Shown here: piece after piece, positions 53,046 to 64,000 of the stretch
How positions within the stretch are numbered: the first letter of the stretch is position 1
How the letters are laid out: each line of letters opens with the position of its first letter
Assembly (NCBI GenBank): GCA_029204225.1
Contig: CM055107.1
Span: 43,131,507-43,195,506, forward strand
Reading direction: 5' to 3'
Source: Diphasiastrum complanatum
Taxonomy: Eukaryota; Streptophyta; Lycopodiopsida; Lycopodiales; Lycopodiaceae
DNA length: 64,000 nucleotides
The notes under the pieces: generated by a model
The model's database searches: none
Told to the model about the DNA's origin: nothing
The model's input: only the letters and a program-made list of their open reading frames with translations
Position numbers and translations under genes: made by a program

Positions 53046-53775
53046 TTTCTGATGATTTTTCATGAACGCATCATGATCCACTTCTTGAGTGGGGTGAGAT
53101 GCATCTTCAGTTGCATTTGCTTCTTGATTCGATTGCCCTTTGCTATTGTTCTTGGCCTTTAGCATCCGACAATCTTGGATCTTATGGTTGGTTCGTTTGT
53201 AGTATATGCAGAGCAACTTCTTCTTAGTTGGTGGATTCGACTGCTCTTGACTTAGTGTCGGCTTTTGATTCCTCTTCTGTTGTTTCAAGCCATTCTTCTA
53301 CTGCTTGTTCGAGCTCTTGTTTGTGTAGAGGGCGTGAAAGTCATGTGTTCAGGGATACTCTAGGCTTCTTTCTAGGTATGACTTCAAAAACATGGATGAT
53401 TTGTGTGTTTGATATGTTGATGATGAACAACATGAAGGCCTTGCCATCCTTTAGCTTTTAGTAGAAGATTGCAGTCTGCACCAGTGACAGCATCATAAAA
53501 TTCCTTAGCCATTAGCATTGTTTTCATCTTAGATTTCTACATGTGATAATTGGATCCATCGAGCTTGTCCAAGATGGGACCAGCCTTGCTTTGAAAATCC
53601 ATGTGGAAAGTAGTCTAAGTGATAGTGATGACTATCAGTGACTTAAGAAAGAAAATCAAATGCTATTTACACACAGACCAAAAAACAATTATCCTATTAG
53701 TTGTTAGCATCAAGTCCTATGGAAAGCTTATGAGCTATAAAGATAGCTCTAATGCCATATTTGGCTGTAATACCA
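53046..53775 (-). pseudogene. Copia gag fragment and degenerate PBS (minus)
   Basis: The minus strand 53288-53060 reads KKLLCIYYKRTNHKIQDC, a zinc knuckle whose second Cys is Tyr, and RMLKAKNNSKGQSNQEAN, like copia element 2 gag. Further broken gag sequence extends to about 53600 (KPFMLFIINI-like, NPKMSNTQII). The PBS-like GCTGTAATACCA is at 53764-53775, next to the LTR. Protease to RNase H are absent. Confidence 0.75.
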
Positions 53776-54987
<1,212 letters not shown>

Positions 54988-55440
54988 ATGTTGACCTTTG
55001 ATCACTCAAAATCGAGCTCTTCCTCTTGCAAGTATTTTTCTTTTAAAGACTATCCCTAAATTTGAGACTGTCTACAACCAACAAATAAACATATAAACTG
55101 TTGAAATATGTAATATCCTATTACATGCATTTTTTTTGGCAAAATTATATAATTATGATGCAAATACACAATCAACCCATTTAGATGACGAAGACAATCA
55201 TTTGATAAAGAAGAAATATCTAATGGATGCAGCAAATTTAATACTATTTACATTGGAAGTCCAACGACATATCGAATGATCAACAACATACTGAAAGGCA
55301 AACGACATGTTGGATTATGAACCTTTAACTATGTGAATTTAAAATGTGGACCTTTCAACAAAGGAAAAATATGGAACGACACACCTTAAGGAGAAGGCCA
55401 ATCTTAAAAAGAATATTGTTGATGATGCAGACTAACCTTC
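54988..55440. other. Short AT-rich interval between copia remnants
   Basis: No gene is recognised. It may include the 3' end of copia element 5: TGCAGACTAACCTTCTGGC near 55427 abuts its coding part. Confidence 0.4.
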
Positions 55441-55443
55441 TGG

Positions 55444-57230
55444 CTAATAAATGAAAATATCTCCTTGTATATATCCATGAAGGAATGCTGTCTGGACGTC
55501 CATCTGATGGATGTCCAGATCCTCTGTAGCAACTATAGCCAGCAAGGTTCGAATAGATTGATGCTTTACCACTGGATTGAAGGTGTTAGTGTAATCTATT
55601 CCACAAACTTGCTCGTATCCTTTAACCACCAATCGAGCTTTCCATTTTTTATCCATCTGACTTAAGCTTTAGTTTGAAGATTCACTTAGTGTCGATTGGT
55701 TTTATACCTCCAGGAGGATTAACAAGACTCCAAGTCTTGTTCTTCATTAATGAATGGTACTCAGCATCCATGGCGGCTTTCCATTTGTCTACATCTGACA
55801 TTGACATTGCTTCTGCAACGAAGGCAGGCTCATTATGACTGATGGACACTTGAGGGACAAAACAATCAGGGTGCTATCATTGTCATGTAGATCTTCGAAC
55901 TACAAGGTCCTGAGCTGATGTCTCTCCTGAATAATGACAGGGATGTCTTCAACTTGTGGTTGAATAGTTGTAGGTCCAGCCCTATCGATGGTAAATGGAG
56001 TTGTTGGAACAAACTTTTGCATGTTATATTGGATAGCCAATAAAAATATACTTACAGTTGACTGGGTCTAGCTTCTTCCTTAGATCAAATGATATTTGTG
56101 CATAGCAGAGACATCCAAATACACGTAGGTGTTTCAGACTTGGTTTGTAGCCGTAGTAGGCTTCAAACAGAGATTTGTCATCAACTTCCTTCATGCTAAA
56201 ATAATTTTGCAGATACCAGGCTGTAGAAATTGCTTCAGCCCAAAATTTCTTGAGTAACTGAGTGCTGGACATCATGGATCGTGTAGCTTCCAACAATGTT
56301 CGATTCTTTCTTTCAGCTACACCATTCTGTTGTGGAGTGTAGCTGGCAGTGAACTGATGGTGCACGACACATGAAGATAAGTAGTCCGCATTTCATCAGA
56401 CATGTACTCTCCCCTTGAATTAGACCGTAGGGTCTTGATCTTTTGACCAGTTTGAGTCTCAGCAAACTATTTGAAATCTCTGAAACATTTGAATTCTTCA
56501 AACTTGTTCTTTATGAACATAATTCTGGTGAATCTGGAGAGGTCATCAATAGAAGTGATGAGATAGAAAGCCTGACACCAAAGGGGGCACGCTCATAGGA
56601 CCACATAAATCACTATGGATCAATCCAAGAATGGACTTAGCTCTTTTGGTTTGTCATTTTGGAAATCTTGTTCTAGGTTGTTTTCCTAGTAAGCACATTA
56701 AAATCTGTAGGCAGTCTGATTTCTGCTGGAGACACCATTAATACTCATATCCTTGACCATATTATTATGATGCATATACAAGATACACCTCATGTTCAAA
56801 TGACCTAATCTTTGATGCCAAACATGAGCATAAGAGTTACTCACAAAAAGTGCATAATCATGACTCCAGATATATAAATTTTTTTCTCTGTGCGCAGAGA
56901 GGACTTCTTTTGAATTCCTACATCAAGAATGGTACATCGACTAGTAGTAAACAAAGCTCTATAGCCTTGATCAGTGATCTGGCTTACGTAGAGTACATTG
57001 TCTAACTGTCTAAGAATTGTAGTCGAATGGAGCCTTGGCCTTCGACTTTGTGTGAGCTTGAGTCTCCAAAGGAAATGTACTTTGATTCAATTACTATGAG
57101 ATTTGAGAATAGGTTCTTACATAGAGTCATGTGTTGTAAAGCACCTGAATTGAGATTCCGGACATAGGCATCTTTACTTGGTTGAACTTGTACCATCAGC
57201 GCCTTTTCTTCTTCTTGAAAATTTTTAAAA
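55444..57230 (-). mobile_element. Copia element 5 (minus strand), protease to start of RT
   Basis: Minus-strand order from high coordinates: protease box RNLNSGALQHMT (57196-57002) with Asn in place of the catalytic Asp; a broken GAG-pre-integrase and core region with TLRSNSRGEYM near 56420, where the second integrase Asp is also Asn; integrase C-terminal part (56365-56024: ASYTPQQNGVAERKNRTLLE, FWAEAISTAWYLQN, LKHLRVFGCLCYAQ, DLRKKLDP); then the RT start (55656-55444: [50 protein letters not shown]). RT beyond this, RNase H, gag and LTRs are not seen. A copia family distinct from element 2. Confidence 0.88.
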
Positions 57231-57950
57231 GAGTCAAAACTGACAAAATTTTACAGAAAATTTAATCCCAATTAATCCTAAAAGTGATGGAGGATGCACA
57301 AATCAAAGGTCTAGATCCAAACTATGAGCTAGAATCAAGTCTAGTTACTAAATCTATTTGTCAATAAAGGCTTAAATAGTGTTTGTACTATTTTTGGCAA
57401 GTAGATAAGTGGATGAGGTCAGATTTGGACCCAATCTAATTGGCTAATTTTGGTACATTGCATCTAGACTAGTTTTTCTAGGTTTTTTATAAAGTATCTA
57501 GAAGTTTTTAGTTTAGGTCAAGTTTGGGGCAAGTGGAGAAATGACTTTTTGGAAGCTATAAATAGTTGTACCTACATGGAGAAATAATCATCGAAGTTTC
57601 TTTCTTTGTGGAGAATTCATCTCTTGTGTTTCTATGTCCATCTCATGTGTTTCAGAACTCTTGATATCTCGAGTTTCTATGTGTAGAATGTTGATTGTAT
57701 GGTTGATCTAGCTTCCACAATTGTGAAATACTGTATTGTACTGCTTCTATATGGACAAGGATAGTACTACGTCATATTTAAGTGTTTATGATCAGATCTT
57801 TGTGAAGTAATGATTTATATTTTCTAGCTATTTCTAGATGTGCAACCAAATTTTGTTATAGTTAATCTTACTCCTACTCATCCTAATTGCCCTCAATATT
57901 CACTTAAGTAAATCACTATCTCAAAACAGTCTGTAGAAATGAACTATTTG
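57231..57950. other. Unassigned sequence beside copia element 5
   Basis: Probably includes gag leftovers or LTR of a neighbouring copia element, but no motif supports this. No other gene is seen. Confidence 0.35.
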
Positions 57951-58570
57951 TCGCACAAATCACATTTTACTTGCAATATTCAAAAGTTGACAACGTCTTC
58001 TACTTAACATTTCAAGCATTCTGAGCACAATAAGCTTTTGCAACAAAAGTGTTCTACTCAACATTCCGACCATTTGAGGAATGCGACATTTTTTCAAAGA
58101 ATGCAAAAAATGCAATCCATACACAAACAAAGAGATCATACGACCCAAACTGGTTTTTCATTGTATCTGACTCCTTAAAGTTAGAGATCAACTATAGCAA
58201 TTGTATTTGTTTCTATAAATAGAATCATGCGCACATCAGCGTAATTATCTTGATATCTGATAGTTATTATGCAACTCTATATTTTTACTCGCAATTCCTG
58301 ACAAGCAAAAAATGCGACACTGCATTTTTACTTGTGATTTTTGACAGTGTTGCTTTGAGAGAAAATTGATTGTAGCCAAAAGGTGACAGTGTCGCGTTTT
58401 ATAGTGAGAGAAAATTCTTAACACAGTTGTCAAACTCCGTGTATTTCTGTAGACTGTGTAAAAACACTTGTAATTCTGCAGACGGTGTAAAACACGGGAG
58501 AATCCGTAGAACAGTTGGATGAAGATTAAAAACTGATTAGTCAATTAGTAGGAAGGAGAATAATCCAACA
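57951..58570 (+). repeat. Copia LTR 3' portion (element 6)
   Basis: Ends GGAGAATAATCCAACA at 58570, matching the end of the LTR at 26864. It contains GTGTATTTCTGTAGACTGTG near 58440 and words like CAAGCAAAAAATGCGACACTG near 58302, related to the 45-bp units of the LTR at 27305. A PBS-like TGGTATAATC follows at 58576. The left end is not determined. Confidence 0.6.
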
Positions 58571-58599
58571 AGAAGTGGTATAATCTTGACAATCCTCAT

Positions 58600-59190
58600 C
58601 AGAAGATCAAGCAATGCTAGCCAAAGGAAAACAAAAATTCAAGACTTTTTCTAAAGAAATCTAATGTCGATGATGATAATCAGGGATTTTCATTAGGCAA
58701 GTAGAAGAAGGGCAAGAGTTTTTATTGCCGAAATCTTGGACATTGGGCTAGAGATGGTCACAAGAAGAAGGCCCATATCAAGAGGGGAAAAGTAAAACAA
58801 TTGACTAATCTTGATGAAGGACAACTTGATAGCAACAATGAAGATCAAAGAATGAGTCCATTTGCTACAACATTGGCATCACAATGTCTTTTTTGATAAC
58901 ATGAATTGGTTCATGGATTTACGAGCGACATGACATATGATGTGCAACAAATCTTGGTTTAAGAAGATGGAGCTAACCATTCATGGAGATTTGCTCAAGC
59001 GAATGGTTGTGAGTGCCAAATTCATAGAATTGGCAAAGTACTTATTTCACTTCTTGACGAGCAGGTGAAGGTAATTAAAAACATCTTGTACATTCTTCGC
59101 CTACAAGAAAATCTTTTATTTTTTCTTACAATGATGGACCATAAGTTAGTGGTAGAATTCAACAATAAGAAATGCTAGATCAGGGATGTT
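58600..59190 (+). pseudogene. Copia element 6 gag/protease remnant
   Basis: The plus strand reads a knuckle remnant FYCRNLGHWARDGHKKK (near 58720) that has lost its first and last Cys, then KQLTNLDEGQLDSNNED, a decayed protease region (D-x-R-A-T in place of DSGAT, near 58920) and NILYILRLQENLLFFLTMMD with LVVEFNNKKC (59080-59175), a segment that follows the copia protease. It ends at the GC-rich block. Confidence 0.7.
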
Positions 59191-59389
59191 GCGTGGCCCG
59201 GGCTGTCCAAGAAGGGGCTGGTGCCCCACTCTGGGGTGCTAGCGAGGGTGGGGGCGTGCGCGCACTAGCGTGCCCCCTTATATAAAAAAATAGAAAAAAG
59301 AAGAAAGGGGGGGGGGGGGGGGGGGGGTTGCAGCTGGCCCCAGACAAGGCCCGCATCCCGAATGGGGCAGTTACCTCCAAGTGCCCCCC

Positions 59390-59425
<36 letters not shown>

Positions 59426-59440
59426 CCCCCCCCCTTGCCC
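59191..59440. repeat. GC-rich block with oligo-G and oligo-C runs
   Basis: A GC-rich segment holds a run of 21 G at 59307-59327 and, 63 bp later, 32 C (59391-59422), T, and 11 C (59424-59434). The two runs are complementary and can fold back, and each strand can form G-quadruplex or i-motif structures. Gly/Pro-rich frames here are artefacts. Run lengths may be sequencing-limited. Confidence 0.85.
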
Positions 59441-60420
59441 CCCGCATTTGTTTTTTTAATTAAGCTTGTTATCTTGTTATTTAACACCACCACTCCCCCT
59501 CCTATGTGATCAAGAATTTATTTAGTATGGATTTTTCTCAACTTACGATGTTGATTATAAAAAAATTTGCCCCATGCTTCTCTTTAATTTTGAATTTTTC
59601 CAATGTATTCTCTCGCACTCTTTATTCTACCTTTTTCTCACATTTATAATTCATAAAAAATTAGCTTTAGTTTATTTGGGTGCCCGAGTTGTAAACTCGG
59701 GCAACCTATGTGGCAATTCTTAAAGGGTCTTTTTAACATTAGTAACTCCTCTAATGTCAGATGCATTTGGATGTTTCAAAAACTTCTAAGCATTGGTGGA
59801 TAATCAATCGGGTAGCAAGATCAAGGTGCTCGTATCTGATTTTGATGATGAGTATCAATCCACAACTTTTATTGATTTTCGCACGAAGCATGAAAATCAA
59901 GCAACAATTTTCACAAAATAGGATAGCCACACTCTCTAAACTATCCTCATAGAGAAACATGCATCTGAACTAGAAAACCTAAACGCAATTATGGGATTCT
60001 AGGCCCATCGAGCCAGAAATTGGTCAATTCAGTGAGAAACAGTCAAAACCTCAGACGGGAGGTGTCCACAAGTTCGTGGGCTCAACACGAACCCACTGGA
60101 CCATTTGCAACTCAATTTTGACGTCGTTTGAAATGATCTTTTTGCTGGGGGGAATGCCACTAAGTGGACTACTTTCCAACAACCTTTTTGTCGAGGGGAA
60201 TTCCACTAATTGGACTACTTTTCAAATCTAGTGTCGGCGACGAACGGAGTCCATTTTTCAAACCCTCTATTCCGTCATGTGATGCATGCCATTACAAATC
60301 TACAACACTAAAGTGGGCTCCAAACGGTTCAGTATTTAGTGCAAAACATGCATTCGATACTAATAGATCCATGAGCTACCACAATGCTCAATCATAATTG
60401 GACCACACTTTTGCCACCTC
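59441..60420. other. Intergenic, no gene recognised
   Basis: AT-rich. A local inverted word occurs at GTGCCCGAGTTGTAAACTCG near 59681 (GCCCGAGTT/AACTCGGGC). The phrase GGGGGAATGCCACTAAGTGG near 60150 recurs as GGGGAATTCCACTAATTGG near 60195. No coding motif is seen. Confidence 0.4.
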
Positions 60421-60422
60421 TT

Positions 60423-60536
60423 AATCCTATTGGACCATTGATCCATTCGCCTCTAAATTCTATTGGACCATTTTCAAGCATATCTCAAATTCTATTGGAC
60501 CACTCATGGTTCCACCTCTAAATCCTATTGGACCTC
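60423..60536. repeat. Four-copy ~33-bp minisatellite (AATYCTATTGGACC)
   Basis: AAT(C/T)CTATTGGACC starts at 60423, 60456, 60488 and 60521, a spacing of 33, 32 and 33 bp, with CCTCTA preceding two of the copies. Confidence 0.85.
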
Positions 60537-61397
60537 TTAAACTTCATCAAACAAAAGCATTACACTTGTCTACACTCTAATTGGCTCGAGATTGGCCTCC
60601 TACTCTATTTTGACTCAATTGTGGCATTACAATTGGAAATGGATAATTTGCCATCTATGCCAAATTTGACCCTATCAACATCCTAACATTTTTAATTTAA
60701 TTCACAATTCTCCACACGTGGGAACATCCTCCACACATGTGAGATTCACTTACAAACTTCTTTCATAAAAATACCACAATTTTTCACACTTGTCCCTTCA
60801 AAAATCAGCATTGGCTTAGAAAATCCTCACAAACAAGCAAAAAGCAATCAACTTTTGCAAAGTTTTGTGGCCTACAAGCCTATTTCTTTAGAAATCTACT
60901 TCTAGAAGACTTTGATTAAGTTCATAACAACAATCCATTGAAATGTAATAACAAAAAATTGAGCACCAAGACTTATGTAGGTATCAACTCTTGTGAAAAC
61001 TGAACAAGGAAACAATGGTGTTCCTAAGACAAGCTCTATCTTTCAATGAATCATCTCCTAGTAAGCTAGTTGGCTATGTTTTTTGTCCATGCCACTTGGC
61101 AATATTGACAAATAAGCATGAAAGAAAACTCTACAACGCAATACAATCATGAAGTGGATTTGGGAAAGATATCAAAGTCAAGTGAAAAGATATGCATAAT
61201 TGTACAATTGGACATAATATGCTATGTGAGAATCCTTACACAAAGAACTCACTCTCCATGCACAATACAATCAACATCTTCAACAAAGCTTTGACAAAGA
61301 AATTGATTTGCAATCTTCTATATGATACCCTTTTAAGACATCTGAGCCTCTCTTTTTTTGAAAAAAAGTGCAAAGACTAAAAGTGAGTTGATTTCTT

Positions 61398-61470
61398 TTT
61401 GAGATGGAGGACTTGGGCAATCTGCATTATTGTCTTGGCATGGAGTTATCCAGACTTCTCATTATATTTT
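61398..61470 (+). pseudogene. Faint copia RT relic
   Basis: The plus strand reads FEMEDLGNLHYCLGMEL, matching the copia RT motif DLG-x-L-x-Y-x-LG, then decays. The following 150 bases may hold RNase H traces but nothing firm. Confidence 0.5.
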
Positions 61471-62556
61471 AAAAGTATACATGTTTGCTTGAGCTGACAA
61501 TAGTGTTTCAGTTGAGAAGTTAGCCACATGAGATCAAACATAGTTGAGTGTAGTAGCACTTTGAATGTAGCCCGTCTAGCCGTAGCAATCACCAAGTCAA
61601 AGCACGTCCTAAAAGATGACGGGCAACAAGCTGTATCTATTGGTCGCCAAATATGAGCGGTCAATCAAAAGTAAGTTTTCAATTGGAAGAATTATGTAGT
61701 TCAGTACCATTGGAAGATCCGAAATACATTGACAAAGACCCATTATCATGAAATTCAGAGATCCGAACAAGATTGGAAGGGTGAGGTTCACCTTGTGATT
61801 CAATGTCTAAAGTAGGAATAGAACCAAAATTAATGGTCATGGGAAGTGGAGGATGACAAAGTGAGATAGGCATCATCAGATCTTGAACAATAGTCATTTG
61901 GGCTGGAATTCCTTGCCAAAAGCAAAGTCAGTGCTACTAATTTTGAGAAGTCCAACTGAACATGGGAGGTCATCATGTAATGAAGAAGCAAAAGAACAAG
62001 TGTTCAACATGGTGAAATGGAAAGGAAATAAAGGAAGATAGCAAAGGAATAGAGTAGTAGAGAACCAGCAACAAAGAGCCGGGACATTGAATGAGGGTAG
62101 GGAAACGAGGAAGAATCGATGAGAGGATAGGTAGTAAGGAAGGAATTAGGGCAACAATTGAGGGTTAGAGGAAAGTGATAGATGGTTGAGACAACAAAGG
62201 ATGGGGAGGGCAGTGATGGAGAAAGAACGATTGAAAGGACAACAAAGGAAGGTTCAAAGCAACAAGTTACTTGCTAGGGCAGGATAGCAATGAAGGAAAA
62301 AGGGTCAAGAATGGACAAATGGCTAAGTGATGATGGATCTAGAGAAGCTTGAAAATCCAGCCACGAAGCCAACAATTGCATAGTCAGCTCTCTCAGTCAG
62401 TTTATGACTAATCCTGGTATAACACATTGGTAGTGCAATTGTGCAAAGTTGGATCTTCAAAAAATTTGTCTTTTACTTTTGTTGATAGTTGATTGGATTT
62501 GTCTATTGTATGCATAGTTGCCCATTCCAAACCTTTTGGTTCAAAACATTCCTTTT

Positions 62557-62592
62557 GTACGTATGGAACGGAGCATGTTCCACCGTACGTAC
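62557..62592. repeat. Imperfect palindrome with GTAC/GGAAC arms
   Basis: GTACGTA and GGAAC on the left mirror GTTCC and CGTACGTAC on the right. It resembles the perfect hairpin in UBP12 intron 28 (45290-45322). Confidence 0.6.
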
Positions 62593-63194
62593 AAGCTGCA
62601 ATTTTTCATTTTTATTAAATTTGAAAAAAAAAACAAGTTGCATAAAGCCCCTAATCGCACCTCATTTGGCTTGGATAGCCACCAAGGTGAAGGAGGAGAG
62701 AGTGCATAGATTTTATTGCCGTGATCCGTTTTGACCGAAACTTGTTTGCCATCAGTGTTCCAGTGTTTTGCGGAGTACAATTGTAAGTTCAGCCATCTCC
62801 ATAGCTTTCCATTGGTGTTTTTTTTTCCCAGATGGTGCTTTTTTTTAATCTTTCTCCAAGTCTTTTAAAAAAAGTTTCATGTGGATAGAATGTTTAGGGT
62901 TTAGGATTGATAGTACGTTTCAGTCATCACATCCCCATCAGTGATATAGTTTCCCGTATATATTGTAGTTTAACTACCCCACTGCATACATGTTACACCT
63001 GAGATTCAGCATGACTCAGCTGATAATTCACAAAGCAAAACAACTCTTATTATGCTTCTAATGCTCCATTTATAAATGATCTTGATGCCAAAGTGGCCAT
63101 TTTGACATTGCAAAATGACTTATTTGAATTTTAGCACTTTTTTTTTTAAATTGAAAAGATAAAAATAAAAATACATGCACGTTTCGCAAAAAAG

Positions 63195-63262
63195 ACCCTT
63201 TCCGGTCCGGAACACGTTCGGAACGGCCGTTCTATACGCGTTCCGAAATGGAACGGGCAACT
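63195..63262. repeat. GAACG/CGTTCC palindromic cluster
   Basis: TTCCGGTCCGGAA, then CGTTCGGAACGGCCGTTC, CGCGTTCCGAAATGGAACG and GAACGGGCAACTATG. The last word resembles GAACGGGCAGCGATG in UBP12 intron 28. Confidence 0.65.
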
Positions 63263-64000
63263 ATGATTGTATGTATTCTATGATAAGAGCATTTTTTACT
63301 CGACAATGAATAACTTCATACACTCAAATACATAATTGCATGATTCTGGATTCAAAAGAAAACTCCTACTAACAATTTGCTAGTAAGTTTTTTACACCTA
63401 AACACCAAAAAATGTCATGTACTTACTGGCAAGTTGAATTTTGTTTGCTTAACAATAGTGTGTTAAGCATATCATAAGTAGTGACAAGGTCGTTGATCAA
63501 AACTCTCCGCACTACCCTAAAGAAGAATAAAGTGTGTGAAACTTGGATAGATAATTCCCTGGGATGTCTGTTCATAATAGATTTCTACCAAGCACAATGT
63601 CAGAATTCTAAAAAACTTTGATTAGCCTAAGGGTAAAAGCGTGATTTTCTTTTCTTCTTGCCAATCTATTAACGTTTGACACATGCATCAACTCATTGGA
63701 AATGTCACTGAAATAGTTAAAATATATTTTAAAACGCACACCTGTGTGTAGGATACTGCTGTTACAGAGGAAAACTATACTGGTAGAAACAGCACGATAT
63801 GAATAATAGTTTTGTACAAAATTCAAGGAAGGAGAGGGACTGGCGGATTGGGCAGACATTGAGTTGCTGGTAATGAGGAAAATACGTCCGGCTGGGATGG
63901 AAAGATAGCGCCGTGTCAAGACTGATATGCATCTTGGGCTTATTTTCGAGATATGAATTTCTGCGTGAAGAAAGATTTGTCGCACGCTGTCGCACGCCCG

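Larger units (their letters stand above)
61471..63990. other. Intergenic, no gene recognised
   Basis: Short frames without recognisable motifs. Purine-rich sequence runs from about 62000 to 62330. GAACG palindromic words lie at 62557-62592 and 63195-63262 (listed separately). Confidence 0.4.

Noticed and set aside
59180-59447. Gly/Pro-rich minus-strand frames
   Set aside because: Low-complexity translation of the oligo-G and oligo-C runs.

Overview
The window is nuclear DNA of a land plant. It carries plant-only gene families (an organellar PDF-motif protein, PLS-class PPR repeats and a plant UBP12/13-type deubiquitinase), many decayed Ty1/copia and Ty3/gypsy retrotransposons, and very long AG/CT microsatellites. 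The repeat-rich PLS/DYW PPR style and loose intergenic DNA fit a free-sporing plant such as a fern. That placement is inference. No bacterial, organellar, tRNA or rRNA genes were seen.

Layout. 1-608: AG/CT tracts and a GAACCGTGAG minisatellite in inverted arrangement. 620-1562: copia gag fragment (-). 2541-5120: a ~1.45 kb direct duplication whose copies carry long CT tracts. 5360-9119: a copia LTR fragment and a broken gypsy element (+). 9585-14700: copia element 1 (-) with an internal deletion. 15156-20000: a spliced gene joining two PDF (OSB-type) motifs to a PPR array, followed by a broken DYW domain. 22393-23660: an unrecognised Cys-rich pseudogene (-). 23660-26864 and 27218-29190: copia elements 2 (-) and 3 (+) with head-to-head 5' LTRs. 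30760-30855: a tRNA-derived SINE-like head (-). 31225-47613: promoter and 32 exons of an intact UBP12/13 orthologue (1113 aa). 49396-59190: five more copia remnants on both strands, one LTR carrying a 195-bp AG tract. 59307-59434: oligo-G and oligo-C runs. 59440-63990: almost empty, with a 33-bp minisatellite, GAACG palindromic repeats and a faint copia RT relic.

Two host genes stand out. UBP12/13 is a complete housekeeping deubiquitinase: all 32 exons join in frame and the catalytic Cys and His motifs are present. The other is the best candidate for something undescribed. Its five upstream exons encode a transit-peptide-like leader and two copies of the ssDNA-binding PDF module known from OSB proteins, and they splice in phase into a 2.8-kb PPR exon that has no usable ATG of its own. 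The PPR array grew in exact 303-bp modules, and its DYW editing domain is broken by frameshifts. The likely product is an organellar protein with both ssDNA- and RNA-binding modules and no complete editing domain. The rest is retroelement debris with strong C-to-T decay, recurrent loss of polymerase and integrase cores, and microsatellite growth inside element sequence.
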